Below, in pieces: positions 1-9,593 of a stretch of 64,000 nucleotides of DNA. The position numbers and the translations under genes were made by a program. The stretch covers positions 4,172,501 to 4,236,500 of the forward strand of contig NC_064551.1 of NCBI RefSeq assembly GCF_023856365.1, read 5' to 3'. This DNA is from Brienomyrus brachyistius. Taxonomy: Eukaryota; Chordata; Actinopteri; Osteoglossiformes; Mormyridae. Under the pieces are notes generated by a model. That model did no database searches, was not told the origin of the DNA, and saw only the letters and a list, made by a program, of their open reading frames with translations. Numbering within the stretch: position 1 is the stretch's first letter; each line of letters starts with the position of its first letter.

Positions 1-499
1 ATTTTTTGTATAAAATAATAGAATAGAAATTTTGAAGTTCCTTAAACTTTAATTAGTTACATTTATATTCAAATGTAATATTTCAAACCTTCCAAAAATC
101 ATTGAAACAATAAACCATCCTGGTCTTTTTATAGATTTATGCCTCATGCGTCAAGTCTCCAGTGGTGGGGATTTGCATTGTTTTCTATGTAAGTTAGCAT
201 TAGCATTAGGGTCCTGCAGTGCTGAAAATCAGTCAGTACATTTTGGAGCGCAACTGTAACTTGAAATTATTGCGAAGCTGTATAACACAGAATTGTATAA
301 ACAAAGAGTGTTCAGAGGGCTTGAAAGATAAGACGGTTTTCACTTTCTTATGTAATGTTACTGAAAACAAATGAAGAATTAAAATGCAAAAAACGAATTT
401 AAAAAAATTGAACAGCTATTTGTACTACTGTATTTCAAATCAAGAATGTAAGTAGATTGCAAGTACGATACAGAAATATGTGGTGGATTTATGAATAGA
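1..499. other. AT-rich 3' flank, no gene seen
   Basis: AT-rich sequence downstream of the first receptor pseudogene. I see no open frame, RNA gene or recognisable element. Confidence 0.6.
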
Positions 500-1534
500 T
501 CAACTTTCAGGGAAAACATTTGTATTTGAGGAATGTGCAGAAAAAATCTTTAAAGATATAATGAGTTTCAACGACTTTCGAAACCACGGATAAAACAATC
601 CGTAGATTATAGGATTTAATGCAGAATTAAAATAACCCAGCCAGACAAACCCTTCATATAGAACAGGAGGAGTTGCAAAGTTAGTATAGGGGTCGAGTAT
701 GGAGCTGACAAACAAAGGCATCCAGCAGAGTATGAAGGCACCTACAACAATGCCAAGGGTCTTTGCAGCCTTTCGTTATGAGTTGTGAGTTGTCCTCTTC
801 CCATTTACCTGTTTAAAACATGGCTGCTGACTTGTATCTCCAAGCTGCCTGACATGTTGTCTGGCTACCAGAAATATTTTAGCATAAAGGCCAATCATTA
901 CCGAACATGGCAGGAAAAACCCAATCAGAGTATTTGGGGTGCTCCACTGTGCATTAAATAAAAGGATGCAACTCCCCAAGCAATTTATGGAAGTGATGTA
1001 TTCATCTAGACCTGTCACACTGCCCTTAGAGTAAAGGAGACTGCAGCAGTAGGAAGAAGCTGCAGCCCAACTCAGCGCTACCATCAGCCAAGCCACAGGA
1101 ATGGTCACTGTGTTATGGTACCGCAGAGGATTGCAAACTGCCTGGTATCGATCAACCGCAATGGAAATCAGGTGAAACATTGAAACACTTGAGAGGAAAA
1201 CGTCAAAAGTGGAGTGCAATGAGCAGAAAGTATCTCCGAAGTACCAACAGCCCTCCACCGATCTGATCATGCTGAAGGGCATCACGACGGCCCCCAGAAG
1301 CAGGTCGGCCAGGGTCAGTGACATCACCAGCATGTTGGTCGGTGTGTGCAGCTGCTTGAAGTGCGCGATGGAGATGATGACCACCAGGTTCCCCGTTATG
1401 GTCACGGTCATCCCCGACGCAAAAAACATGTACAAGGCAAACCTGGCAAATCCAGAGTAGCTGCTTTTAACACACGTCCCATTAGCTGCTGGATAGCAGT
1501 ACTGGTATGTTTCCAGTTCTAACGAAATGTTCAT
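500..1534 (-). pseudogene. TAAR pseudogene (single nonsense codon)
   Basis: Complete single-exon TAAR frame of 345 codons with one internal stop. The ATG at 1534 starts [12 protein letters not shown]1 to TM7 can be followed, with [10 protein letters not shown] after TM1, the aminergic Asp in TM3 (STFDVFLSS), DRY, a TM5 proline (FFLP) and the TM7 TAAR signature [16 protein letters not shown]. An in-frame TAA (plus-strand tta, 776-778) sits at the end of ICL3 just before [12 protein letters not shown], where the window-end TAAR has Glu (LERKATK). One G-to-T change in a Glu codon would explain it. There is no frameshift; the frame resumes at once and ends at 500. The protein would lose TM6 and TM7, so it should be non-functional, although the rest is so well kept that the stop must be recent or polymorphic. 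It is clearly divergent from the main array. Confidence 0.9.
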
Positions 1535-1602
1535 TTCTCTGTCACAAAGCAACAGCAAAAATAAAACAACATAGTGCTGTTGTCTTATAAGGCCCTGCAA
1601 CT

Positions 1603-1712
1603 GGCTGGCGTCCTTTCCAGGGTGTATCTCTGCCTTGTGCCCTGGGCTTCCTGGGTTGGCTCCAAGCAAACACTGCAACCCTCTACTGGATAAGCAGTTA
1701 TGGATGATGAAT
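1603..1712 (+). repeat. Dispersed fish retroelement tail fragment
   Basis: About 110 bp running from ctggcgtcctttccagggtg to a gataagcagttatggatgatg end. This is the recognisable end of a very common fish repeat whose 3' end is a (GGAT)n-type tail. The same family occurs in the opposite orientation at about 25283-25650. It lies just 5' of the receptor pseudogene. I cannot name the family with confidence. Confidence 0.55.
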
Positions 1713-1919
1713 GCAGAGATGTTTTCTTAAAGGTGATGCATTTTGCATCCTTTGAAAATGCTCAGTGTTTTTCTCCTGGAAAGAACTTTATTTATGTACT
1801 TGAACATCCCCTTTGAGACAAGCAAACCTATTACAGCAGGACACGCAATATGCAGATGGGGATTTTTCTTTTCATCTAATATAAATATATTTGCATATAG
1901 TTGGCATGGGAACAAGTGC

Positions 1920-2950
1920 CTGCCATGATTATCTGTGTGATATACAGCATGACTCAGCATATCGACAAAGGAAGTAGAAGCCATTTGTTTTATTTCTGAG
2001 AGATGATTTTAATTTTTATGTCTTAAGTCCTGTCTATATTAGGTGTTAGTGTGTTGGAGTTAATGATAATAAAAACAGAAAGACTGAACAGGAGAGACAT
2101 GCAAAGTGGACTCATTGCTCAGAGTTTTGTCAAAAGTATGTTCTGTTTCTCCAGCATCATTCCACACAACTGCAGATGCCTGTGTTACCATTAGGGAACT
2201 GCAAACGATATTGATTATGAACAGAAAGGTCCTGGTTAACTGAGAATACAGTCACAACACAGGAACATGGCAGAAATTCTTACCATTAGAGAGTATATTG
2301 GCCCTACTGTGAGTTAACAAATATTTATCTGTCATACTGATCAGCAAAGCTCAATCAAGAGAAACGATTGTATTTGAAATAAAATTTTGGTTATGAAATA
2401 TTTATTACAATAGGTAGCCTACCATGAAATCATATAGATAAAAATTAGGCCTGCCATGATTATCTGTCTGATATACAGCATGACTCAGCATATCGACAAA
2501 GGAAGTAGAAGCCAGTTGTTTTATTTTGTAAATTTGTAACTTTTATGTCTAGTTTGTGTTTTGTGATAATGTCTGCCTGTTCATGCCAATATAAATTCAT
2601 AGACTGAACAGGAGAGACATGCAAAGTGGACTGATTGTTCAGAGTTTTGTCAAAAGCATTTTGTTTTTCTCCAGCATCTTTCCACAGGTCTGAAGGTGAC
2701 TGTGTTGCCATGGAAAGTGGGAGCTGTGTTGATTATGAACAGAAAGGTCCTGGTTCTCTGAGAATACAGTCACAACACAGGAACGTGGCAGAAATCCTTA
2801 CCATTAGAGAATATATTGCCATTACTGTGGTTTAAGAAGACATTCTGATCAGAACATGGCACCATATGGAGAAACAAGTATATTTCAAAGTAAATCTTGG
2901 TTATAAAATATTTATTATAAAACACAGTGATGCCAGTATACTATAAAGTT
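1920..2950. repeat. Diverged tandem duplication, about 530-bp unit
   Basis: Two adjacent copies. The first begins near 1924 and the second near 2455, each starting with catgattatctgtstgatat and a nearly identical 60-bp stretch. A second shared block (agactgaacaggagagacat) lies at about 2081 and 2603. The copies differ by substitutions and indels. Short open frames in the region are not conserved between the copies, so I see no gene. Confidence 0.75.
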
Positions 2951-3035
2951 ATGTTTAAAATACTGTGGATAGGAATAGCAAATTTTGAAAATTACTCATT
3001 AGCCAGTGGGGGGCGCTAAATAATCATTCATCTAT

Positions 3036-3250
3036 CTTCCACACTCCTGGTCAGGGTCACCAGGGACCTGGAGCCTATCGCAGGCAGCGCATGCACAAGG
3101 CTGGGGTACACTCTGGGCGGGATGTGAGTTCATTACAGGGCACATACACAGTCATGCACTGCTGGCAATACAGGGATGCCAGTTATCCGAGTGCAGAGTG
3201 CAGCTTAGCGGGTTCGGAACCTGAGCCCGCGACTGGGAGCAGAGCTGGAC
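3036..3250 (-). repeat. Degenerate dispersed retroelement fragment
   Basis: Contains a decayed version of the ggagcctatcgcaggcagcg and gggatgtgagttcattacag segments of the same dispersed family seen at 25283-25650. The 70-codon frame here is part of the repeat, not a gene. Confidence 0.5.
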
Positions 3251-3759
3251 AGGCCGTCTGGTATCTAATTCATATCATGCAGCATGAAGAGAGATTATTC
3301 TGAGGAAAAAATCAACAGTCAAATTCCAGTCTGTAAATATTTCAGTTTCTGCTTAATGAAATGGTGTATGGTATGGGGTCTAAAGAGTGTATAGATCCTA
3401 TCTTCCAAAGGCTTTGTCTCGACAGGGTCACAAGGGGGTCTGGGGACTTTTAAAAATGTTGATATGTGCAGACATTTCCATTTTCATAAAGATACAGAAG
3501 AATTTTTCTTTTGTAATCATCTAGGAGTACAACACCATCTGTGACTAGGGAAACCCGTCATTTACTAAGCAGTCTAGAATAGGTTTACAGTATGAAGGTT
3601 TTATTAGATAAAACACAGCATGAAAACATTGCCAGGGCACATTCAGAACATAAAAGATCTAATGAAATTCTTCAGGCTGGCTGGTCATCGGCAACAAAGA
3701 AAAACGATCTGAAGAGATTATGGTGCCCTGTTATGGTGAAGTGAACTACTTCAGACATA
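3251..3759. other. Intergenic, no gene seen
   Basis: No receptor fragment, open frame or clear element recognised. Confidence 0.5.
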
Positions 3760-3882
3760 ATGTAAGCGTCAGAAGCGAAGGGCCCAGTTAGCAGCAAGCT
3801 GCCACCAAGCTGAGCTATTAGCGAAGCTCGTGGTGCTCAAGGTCTGAAGGCCTAGCGAAGGTGAAACAAGAAATCTAACGGG
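3760..3882 (-). pseudogene. Relic of a TAAR 5' end (shortened copy)
   Basis: Carries the block gtggtgctcaaggtctgaag plus gcctagcgaagg. It aligns with the start-codon region of the receptor at 58160 (gctactcatgatctgagggc, then cctagcaaagg). Compared with the other relics an internal stretch is missing, so only the start region and a short TM1-side piece remain. Non-coding. Confidence 0.45.
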
Positions 3883-3951
3883 AGTATTCCTTTATAACGT
3901 CTGTAAAATAAACAGAGAAATACGGAGGCCAGATGACATAGGTGAAGGACT

Positions 3952-4420
3952 GAGAGAGCAGACTGAGGGGGGACTGAGAGGGCAGACTGAGGGGGGACTG
4001 AGAGAGCAGACTGAGGGGGGACTGAGAGAGCAGACTGAGGGGGGACTGAGAGAGCAGACTGAGGGGGGACTGAGAGAGCAGACTGAGGGGGGACTGAGAG
4101 GGTAGACTGAGGGGGGACTGAGAGGGCAGACTGAGGGGGGACTGAGAGGGCAGACTGAGGGGGGACTGAGAGGGCAGACTGAGGGGGGACTGAGAGGGCA
4201 GACTGAGGGGGGACTGAGAGGGTAGACTGAGGGGGGACTGAGAGGGCAGACTGAGGGGGGACTGAGAGGGCAGACTGAGGGGGGACTGAGAGGGCAGACT
4301 GAGGGGGGACTGAGAGGGCAGACTGAGGGGGGACTGAGAGGGTAGACTGAGGGGGGACTGAGAGGGCAGACTGAGGGGGGACTGAGAGGGCAGACTGAGG
4401 GGGGACTGAGAGGGCAGAGG
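3952..4420. repeat. 24-bp minisatellite, about 19.6 copies
   Basis: Unit gactgagagggcagactgag plus gggg, 24 bp, with a common variant having gagagagcag instead of gagagggcag and a few gagagggtag units. The two variants are clustered: the agag type at the low-coordinate end, the aggg type further up. It lies about 455 bp 3' of the receptor at 4875. Because 24 is a multiple of three, the minus strand stays open and would encode (LPSQSPLS)n. I regard that frame as a by-product. Confidence 0.95.
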
Positions 4421-4874
4421 GGCGGCAGTCACATCGTAATGAGGGTAGAAAGAAATACCAGGATAATATGCTAATGCTATTACTGCCGAGATTATAGAAC
4501 AGGAAATAAGTAACACAGTGTGTACCTATGCAATTCTCTTTGAATATCTTATATATCTTAAAACCTGAAGTTATTTATCAGCATATACTGTACATGCAAA
4601 TTTAAATACATGATAGATAAAACTGAAAGTTTTTTTTTTCTTTTTTGAACAACTTGCTTGACATATGCAGACCTTAGATAAGGATCTGGGGCATTTCTGG
4701 AGATGTTATCTTGATAGCTAACAGGGCATTGCTTCTTTTTAAAGACATTTCTGTTTTGCAATATAACACTGTTTTAAATGCAAGATGCATTTAGTTTTTT
4801 ATAAAGGCTGAATTGGCAGGAGTACTCATCTGATTAAATGGTACCAGAAGTATCTGCAAAGTCAATAAATGCAT
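4421..4874. other. 3' flank of the 4875 receptor
   Basis: AT-rich; no gene or element recognised. Differs from the 3' flanks of the next two receptors, which are nearly identical to each other. Confidence 0.5.
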
Positions 4875-5930
4875 TCATGCGGAATACAATTTCACTCGGC
4901 AAGAATCTCTGTAAAAGATTCTACCACTGAGAATTATGCTCAAAGCTTTCCTGAACCAAGAGTAAAAAAAAGCATAGATGAAAGGATTAAAGCCCGAGTT
5001 CATATAACCAAACCAAACCAGGGCATCAGTCAGTGTGGGTGGGATGGAATAGCCAATGAAGGGGTCCATAATATTACAGAGGAAAAAAGGGGTCCAGCAG
5101 ATGAGGAAAACTCCCACCACCACTGCCAGGGTGTTTGCCTTCTTTCTTTCATGCTTCCCAGAGACTGCAGACCCATTTCCATCCTCCACCTTAATCTGCC
5201 GTGTCAGATCTTTAATTGATCTGGCCTGACGTCTTGCTACCACATAGATTTTAAGATAAATGCCCAACATGATGAGGCCAGGGAGGAAAAATGCAAAAAT
5301 AGTAGAGAATGCAGCTGATGCTGGACTAAAGAATACCGTGCATCCTCCGACACACTGGACCTGTGTCTCAAAGAAGTGCTCACTGCCTTTCAGGTTGAGG
5401 CCTGAGAAGATCATCCCAAAGGCGAAGATGGCCGGGAAGACCCAGCTGGTTATGATCATCAGCAGAGTAGTGACAGAGTTGACTATGGAGCGGTACAGAA
5501 GTGGGGTGCAGACAGCAAAGTAACGATCTACAGAGATGAAGGAGAGGTGGAAGATGGAGGAGGTGCTGAGCATGATGTCCATGCTGGAGTGGAACTTGCA
5601 CACAAAGTCTCCCAGGTACCAGCAGCCGTAGATCGACCGTATTGCACTGCACGGCATGACAAAGGCCCCCAACAAAAAGTCGCAAACTGCCAGTGAGAGA
5701 ATGAGGCAGTTTGTGGTGGTGTGCAGCTGCTTGAAATGCGCTATAGCTGTTACGACCAGAAGATTCCCAGTTACTGTAACCAATATAGCAAAGGCCATGA
5801 AAGCAAACATGGAAAACTGAAGACTTAGAGGCTGGACATTCTTCTTGCATGATCCGCTCACAGAGTCATAGCAGTACTGTATTTCTGCATATACATCACT
5901 GATGTGGCTTGAGTTGTTCAAGAAGATCAT
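4875..5930 (-). CDS. Trace amine-associated receptor (TAAR), copy A
   Basis: Class A GPCR of the olfactory TAAR family, expected to detect volatile amines at sensory cilia and couple to a stimulatory G protein (family knowledge). 351 aa, single exon. Residues: sequons at Asn5/Asn6; Asp84 (2.50); Cys111 (3.25), which pairs with an ECL2 Cys (193 or 197); Asp118 (3.32), the amine counter-ion; DRY 135-137; Pro217 (5.50); Trp279 (6.48); Trp306 (7.40) and Tyr309 (7.43); TAAR signature NSGFNPFIYAFFYSWF 311-326. Position 5.42 is Ser, not Asp, so the diamine-type second acidic site is absent. The open frame extends 14 codons upstream to a GTG, but the first ATG is at 5930 and a TATA box lies about 70 bp above it, so I start there. 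Copy-specific residues: LLVVTAIAHF and a C-terminal Ala. Confidence 0.96.
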   Translation of the reverse strand: MIFLNNSSHISDVYAEIQYCYDSVSGSCKKNVQPLSLQFSMFAFMAFAILVTVTGNLLVVTAIAHFKQLHTTTNCLILSLAVCDFLLGAFVMPCSAIRSIYGCWYLGDFVCKFHSSMDIMLSTSSIFHLSFISVDRYFAVCTPLLYRSIVNSVTTLLMIITSWVFPAIFAFGMIFSGLNLKGSEHFFETQVQCVGGCTVFFSPASAAFSTIFAFFLPGLIMLGIYLKIYVVARRQARSIKDLTRQIKVEDGNGSAVSGKHERKKANTLAVVVGVFLICWTPFFLCNIMDPFIGYSIPPTLTDALVWFGYMNSGFNPFIYAFFYSWFRKALSIILSGRIFYRDSCRVKLYSA

Positions 5931-5998
5931 GCTACTTAAGTTCTGAAGGCCTAGTAAGAAGATAGATTTCACTTTGACCGCAGTCTGTGGTGCTCTGG

Positions 5999-6115
5999 TT
6001 TATATACTGAAACGGTCGAGTCTCGTTGCCAAGGAGCATGAGAGAACACACCTTAACAGCGTAAATATTCAAAGCTATGCTGTTGGGCCAATGCTCAAGA
6101 GTGAGTAACGTACTC
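5999..6115 (-). promoter_or_regulatory. Promoter of TAAR copy A
   Basis: TATATAAA on the minus strand (plus 5999-6007), 69 bp above the ATG, predicts a start site near 5970 and a 5' UTR of about 40 nt. A 13-bp imperfect palindrome (GAGTACGTTACTC on minus, 6103-6115) lies about 100 bp above the TATA box and an inverted CCAAT at 6088-6092. The module recurs upstream of nine other copies. Confidence 0.75.
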
Positions 6116-7769
6116 TGGGGATGTCAAGGCCCCAAACTCATGTTTATCATCGTTGCATATAACAACGCATGGACTGTAGAAGGGGGGGCCACCTGGGCCT
6201 GTGCTCGGGTTCCATGTAGAATGCAGTAAGAAAAAAAATCAGGTGAATAACACCTACAGACAGTTTAATGCAAACTGATGAAACTTCATTATCTTTAGTT
6301 AAAGAAATAACGAATTTTTAGCATCTACACTGAGTAAACTGCACCTTCTTGTCTCACAGCGCTCTTTGCATTAACGGAAAAAGATCAACAAAGACATGAA
6401 AACTTAACAGAGCTGTAATTAATCTCTTATGGAAAACAATAAGACAGTGTACTATTACTCTTTGGCCATTAGGTGGTGCTAAATAGTCATCCATCCATCA
6501 ACCATCCCTCTTCTATACTGCTTCTTCATTACATCATATCTATAGACATGGTGGGATGCAGTGATCACACTCAGCCTGGGCTAAATGATCTTGGAAACAG
6601 CTAAAGCAAGTTTATGGAGTATAAAGTCATGCAGCATCAACAATTAAAAAAATATCCATCTGTATTTTGAGTTTCTTACTGTATCTCAGTAATGCACACC
6701 ATGAATGAGATGGAGTTGGCTGCAGATGTGGGTAAGTCCTTCAGCCTGCGCAATGGACTGTTTTTTAGCTGGAGTGCAGTTTGCGCAGCACTAATCCCAC
6801 CCTTTGTACCTGGGGTTCATCTGCCACAGCCTTGCTAGCTGGGGCGATGACAGCAAGGTTCTCCTGTCGTAGACTTTACAGCAGACATGCCTTGTCCTAC
6901 CTTCTGGCTCAGAAACCCTCCTTGGAGAAACGGGGGCAGTGGGTTTCTTTTAACCAGGCCTCTGTCCATTGACCGGTCTAGCTAGCGAGGCCCTACCAGG
7001 AGCGTAGGCTCCTGCCAGCAAAGCTCTCAAGGTCGTTGAAGCAGGCAACCCCCTCCCACAATGATGAGGTAATAACCCATTGCAGGAATATGAATGGGAC
7101 ACCAACTCAATTACGGGCTCATTAATTCATACCCTATGGCAACTCAGAGAAGCCATTTAGCCTAACTGCATGTCTCTGGGCTGCAGGAGAAAACGTGTGT
7201 GACACAGCGAGAACATGCACACTCCGCACACTCCTACTAAAATGTAGACAGGAGTCCAAGCAGGAGGATTCAGTGGATTCAGTGCAGGAGGTGTGAGACG
7301 ACAGGACTACCCTCTAAGCCAGCACACTGCCTGAACTGCCTCTTTGTCTTGCAAACATATTTACATATGCTGGCATTTTTTAATTACTTAGCAAACACTC
7401 TTATTCAGAGTGATGAACATCTTCCTTTAGAAAGCAAGGACAGCCAGATCCGGGAGCTGTGGGCTTAAGGGTCGTGCTCAAGGGCCAACAAATGACACGA
7501 TTCCCCTGTTGGCCAGTGGATTCAAGCCAGTGACTTTCCAAACATGGGCACATATTATCTTACCTGTTAGGTAAAACTGATTGCCATTTTTCAACATTTA
7601 TTATCATGTGTTTTCATTTTAAATGAAACCTCTGTATTTCTTATGTAACACAAAATTTCATAGAATATGAATAACTAATACGAGAAGCCAACATGCAGTA
7701 GGAGATGATTCCCACTGTGACTGTTTAGAGGAAGAAAGACTGAGTATTTGATTAATGTGCTGAGACGGC
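6116..7769. other. Duplicated intergenic block, no gene
   Basis: Almost identical to 10835-12487, so both belong to a recent tandem duplication. Inside it: 6760-7075 looks like a decayed retroelement piece of uncertain family; 7100-7335 is a degenerate copy of the dispersed family at 25283; 7380-7560 is another common fish repeat containing ctcaagggccaacaaatgac. No intact coding frame. Confidence 0.6.
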
Positions 7770-8092
7770 CCCACTCCAGTCCTGGGGGGGCTGCTGTATT
7801 ACCTAAGCGTGATGTAAACGTCAGAAGCAAAGGGCCAAGTTAGCAGCAAGCTGCCTCCCAATCAAAGGTGGCAATACAGAGATTACACAGAGCGCAGGTG
7901 ATGCAACAGCCTGACCTCTTGCATGTGCTGAGAGCAGGGAAGGTAGGATCAGGTGCAGAGAGGCAGAAATGGGTGTGGGGAGTTTCTCTGTGTACATCCT
8001 TCATGGGGGGTGAGCTATTAGAGAAGCTCGTGGTACTCAAGGTCTGAAGGCCTAGCGAAGGTAAAACATGAAATCTGACTGTAGTTTATAAA
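7770..8092 (-). pseudogene. Relic of a TAAR 5' end
   Basis: Reading the minus strand from about 8092: segments alignable by eye with the leader, start codon and N-terminus of the receptor at 58160 (gcctagcgaaggtaaaac versus gcctagcaaaggtaaaac; gagctattagagaagctcgt versus gagctatttgagaagttcat). Weaker similarity follows through the NVQP/GSCKK region and TM1 (gaagcaaagggcccagtta versus gaccagaagattcccagtta) to the TM2 side. The start codon has become ACG and the frame breaks up. The upstream leader is of the 58160 type, not of the type used by the other genes. The body of the receptor beyond TM2 is not present. Confidence 0.6.
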
Positions 8093-8150
8093 GAACTTTC
8101 TGAAAAAATAAAGCAAACTGAGAAGGACAGAGTCCAGATGATGTAGGTGA

Positions 8151-9056
8151 TGAACTGAGAGGGTAGACTGAGGGGGGACTGAGAGGGCAGACTGAGGGGG
8201 GACTGAGAGGGCAGACTGAGGGGGGACTGAGAGGGTAGACTGAGGGGGGACTGAGAGGGCAGACTGATGGGGGACTGAGAGAGCAGACTGAGGGGGGACT
8301 GAGAGGGCAGACTGAGGGGGGACTGAGAGGGCAGACTGAGGGGGGACTGAGAGAGCAGACTGAGGGGGGACTGAGAGGGCAGACTGAGGGGGGACTGAGA
8401 GGGCAGACTGAGGGGGGACTGAGAGGGCAGACTGAGGGGGGACTGAGAGAGCAGACTGAGGGGGGACTGAGAGAGCAGACTGAGGGGGGACTGAGAGGGC
8501 AGACTGAGGGGGGACTGAGAGGGCAGACTGAGGGGGGACTGAGAGAGCAGACTGAGGGGGGACTGAGAGGGCAGACTGAGGGGGGACTGAGAGGGCAGAC
8601 TGAGGGGGGACTGAGAGGGCAGACTGAGGGGGGACTGAGAGAGCAGACTGAGGGGGGACTGAGAGAGCAGACTGAGGGGGGACTGAGAGGGCAGACTGAT
8701 GGGGGACTGAGAGAGCAGACTGAGGGGGGACTGAGAGGGCAGACTGAGGGGGGACTGAGAGGGCAGACTGAGGGGGGACTGAGAGAGCAGACTGAGGGGG
8801 GACTGAGAGGGCAGACTGAGGGGGGACTGAGAGGGCAGACTGAGGGGGGACTGAGAGGGCAGACTGAGGGGGGACTGAGAGAGCAGACTGAGGAGGGACT
8901 GAGAGGGCAGACTGAGGGGGGACTGAGAGGGCAGACTGAGAAGGGACTGAGAGGGCAGACTGAGGGGGGACTGAGAGGGCAGACTGAGGGGGGACTGAGA
9001 GGGCAGACTGAGGGGGGACTGAGAGGGCAGACTGAGGGGGGACTGAGAGGGCAGAG
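8151..9056. repeat. 24-bp minisatellite, about 37.5 copies
   Basis: Same 24-bp unit as at 3952, the longest array in the window. aggg and agag unit variants are interspersed, with stretches of several units repeated in the same order, suggesting higher-order duplication. Ends 538 bp 3' of the receptor at 9594 and begins just upstream of the TAAR relic. Minus strand open as (LPSQSPLS)n. Confidence 0.95.
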
Positions 9057-9593
9057 GGGCAGCAGTCACATCTTAATGAGGGTAGAAAGAAATACCAGGG
9101 TAGAAGCTTGATACTAATACAGCTCTACTTAAATTAGGGAACAAATCACATTTTGTACAGCATGTCAGTAAACGTATAGTAAGGGTCTTTATGTACCCCA
9201 ATGCTACTCTCTATGAATATGCTACACATCTTAAAACCAGTAATTTTTGAAATACATATAAATATTCAATATACAATAAATAAAACTGCAAGTAAACACA
9301 AAGCTCTCCGTCATGAGCCCCGTAAAGATGGTGACAAGTGCAGAAGTGAATCTTCTGGTCATTTTTATACAACTTACTTTGTGCATGCAGAGCTTAGACA
9401 TGGACCTGGGACTTTTTCGGAGATGATCTAGAAGCTTTATTTACCTTGATAGCTCCAGTTAATACAGTTTTCCAGTATACAGATGGTTAGAAATTAAACA
9501 TGTTGGGGAATGAAGATGCACTTAGTGTTTTATAAAAGGACAAGTATTCAGATGATTAAAGAGCTACATGGATGACTTTATAGCCAAATATGC
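9057..9593. other. 3' flank of the 9594 receptor
   Basis: Nearly identical to 13132-13665 downstream of copy C. No gene. Confidence 0.6.

Noticed and set aside
3952..4420. CRISPR-like array
   Set aside because: Units are directly adjacent with no unique spacers, in a vertebrate genome; it is a minisatellite.
5931..5972. N-terminal extensions of the receptors (14-17 codons, or about 52 in copies I and J)
   Set aside because: The apparent starts are GTG or TTG, or lie above the TATA box. The first plausible ATG is the conserved one before the NNSS/NSS sequon.
8086..9069. 327-codon minus-strand frame encoding (LPSQSPLS)n, and similar frames over the other arrays
   Set aside because: The frame is open only because the 24-bp minisatellite unit is a multiple of three with no stop. 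It starts in the array's flank, varies with copy number and has no counterpart where the array is unexpanded.
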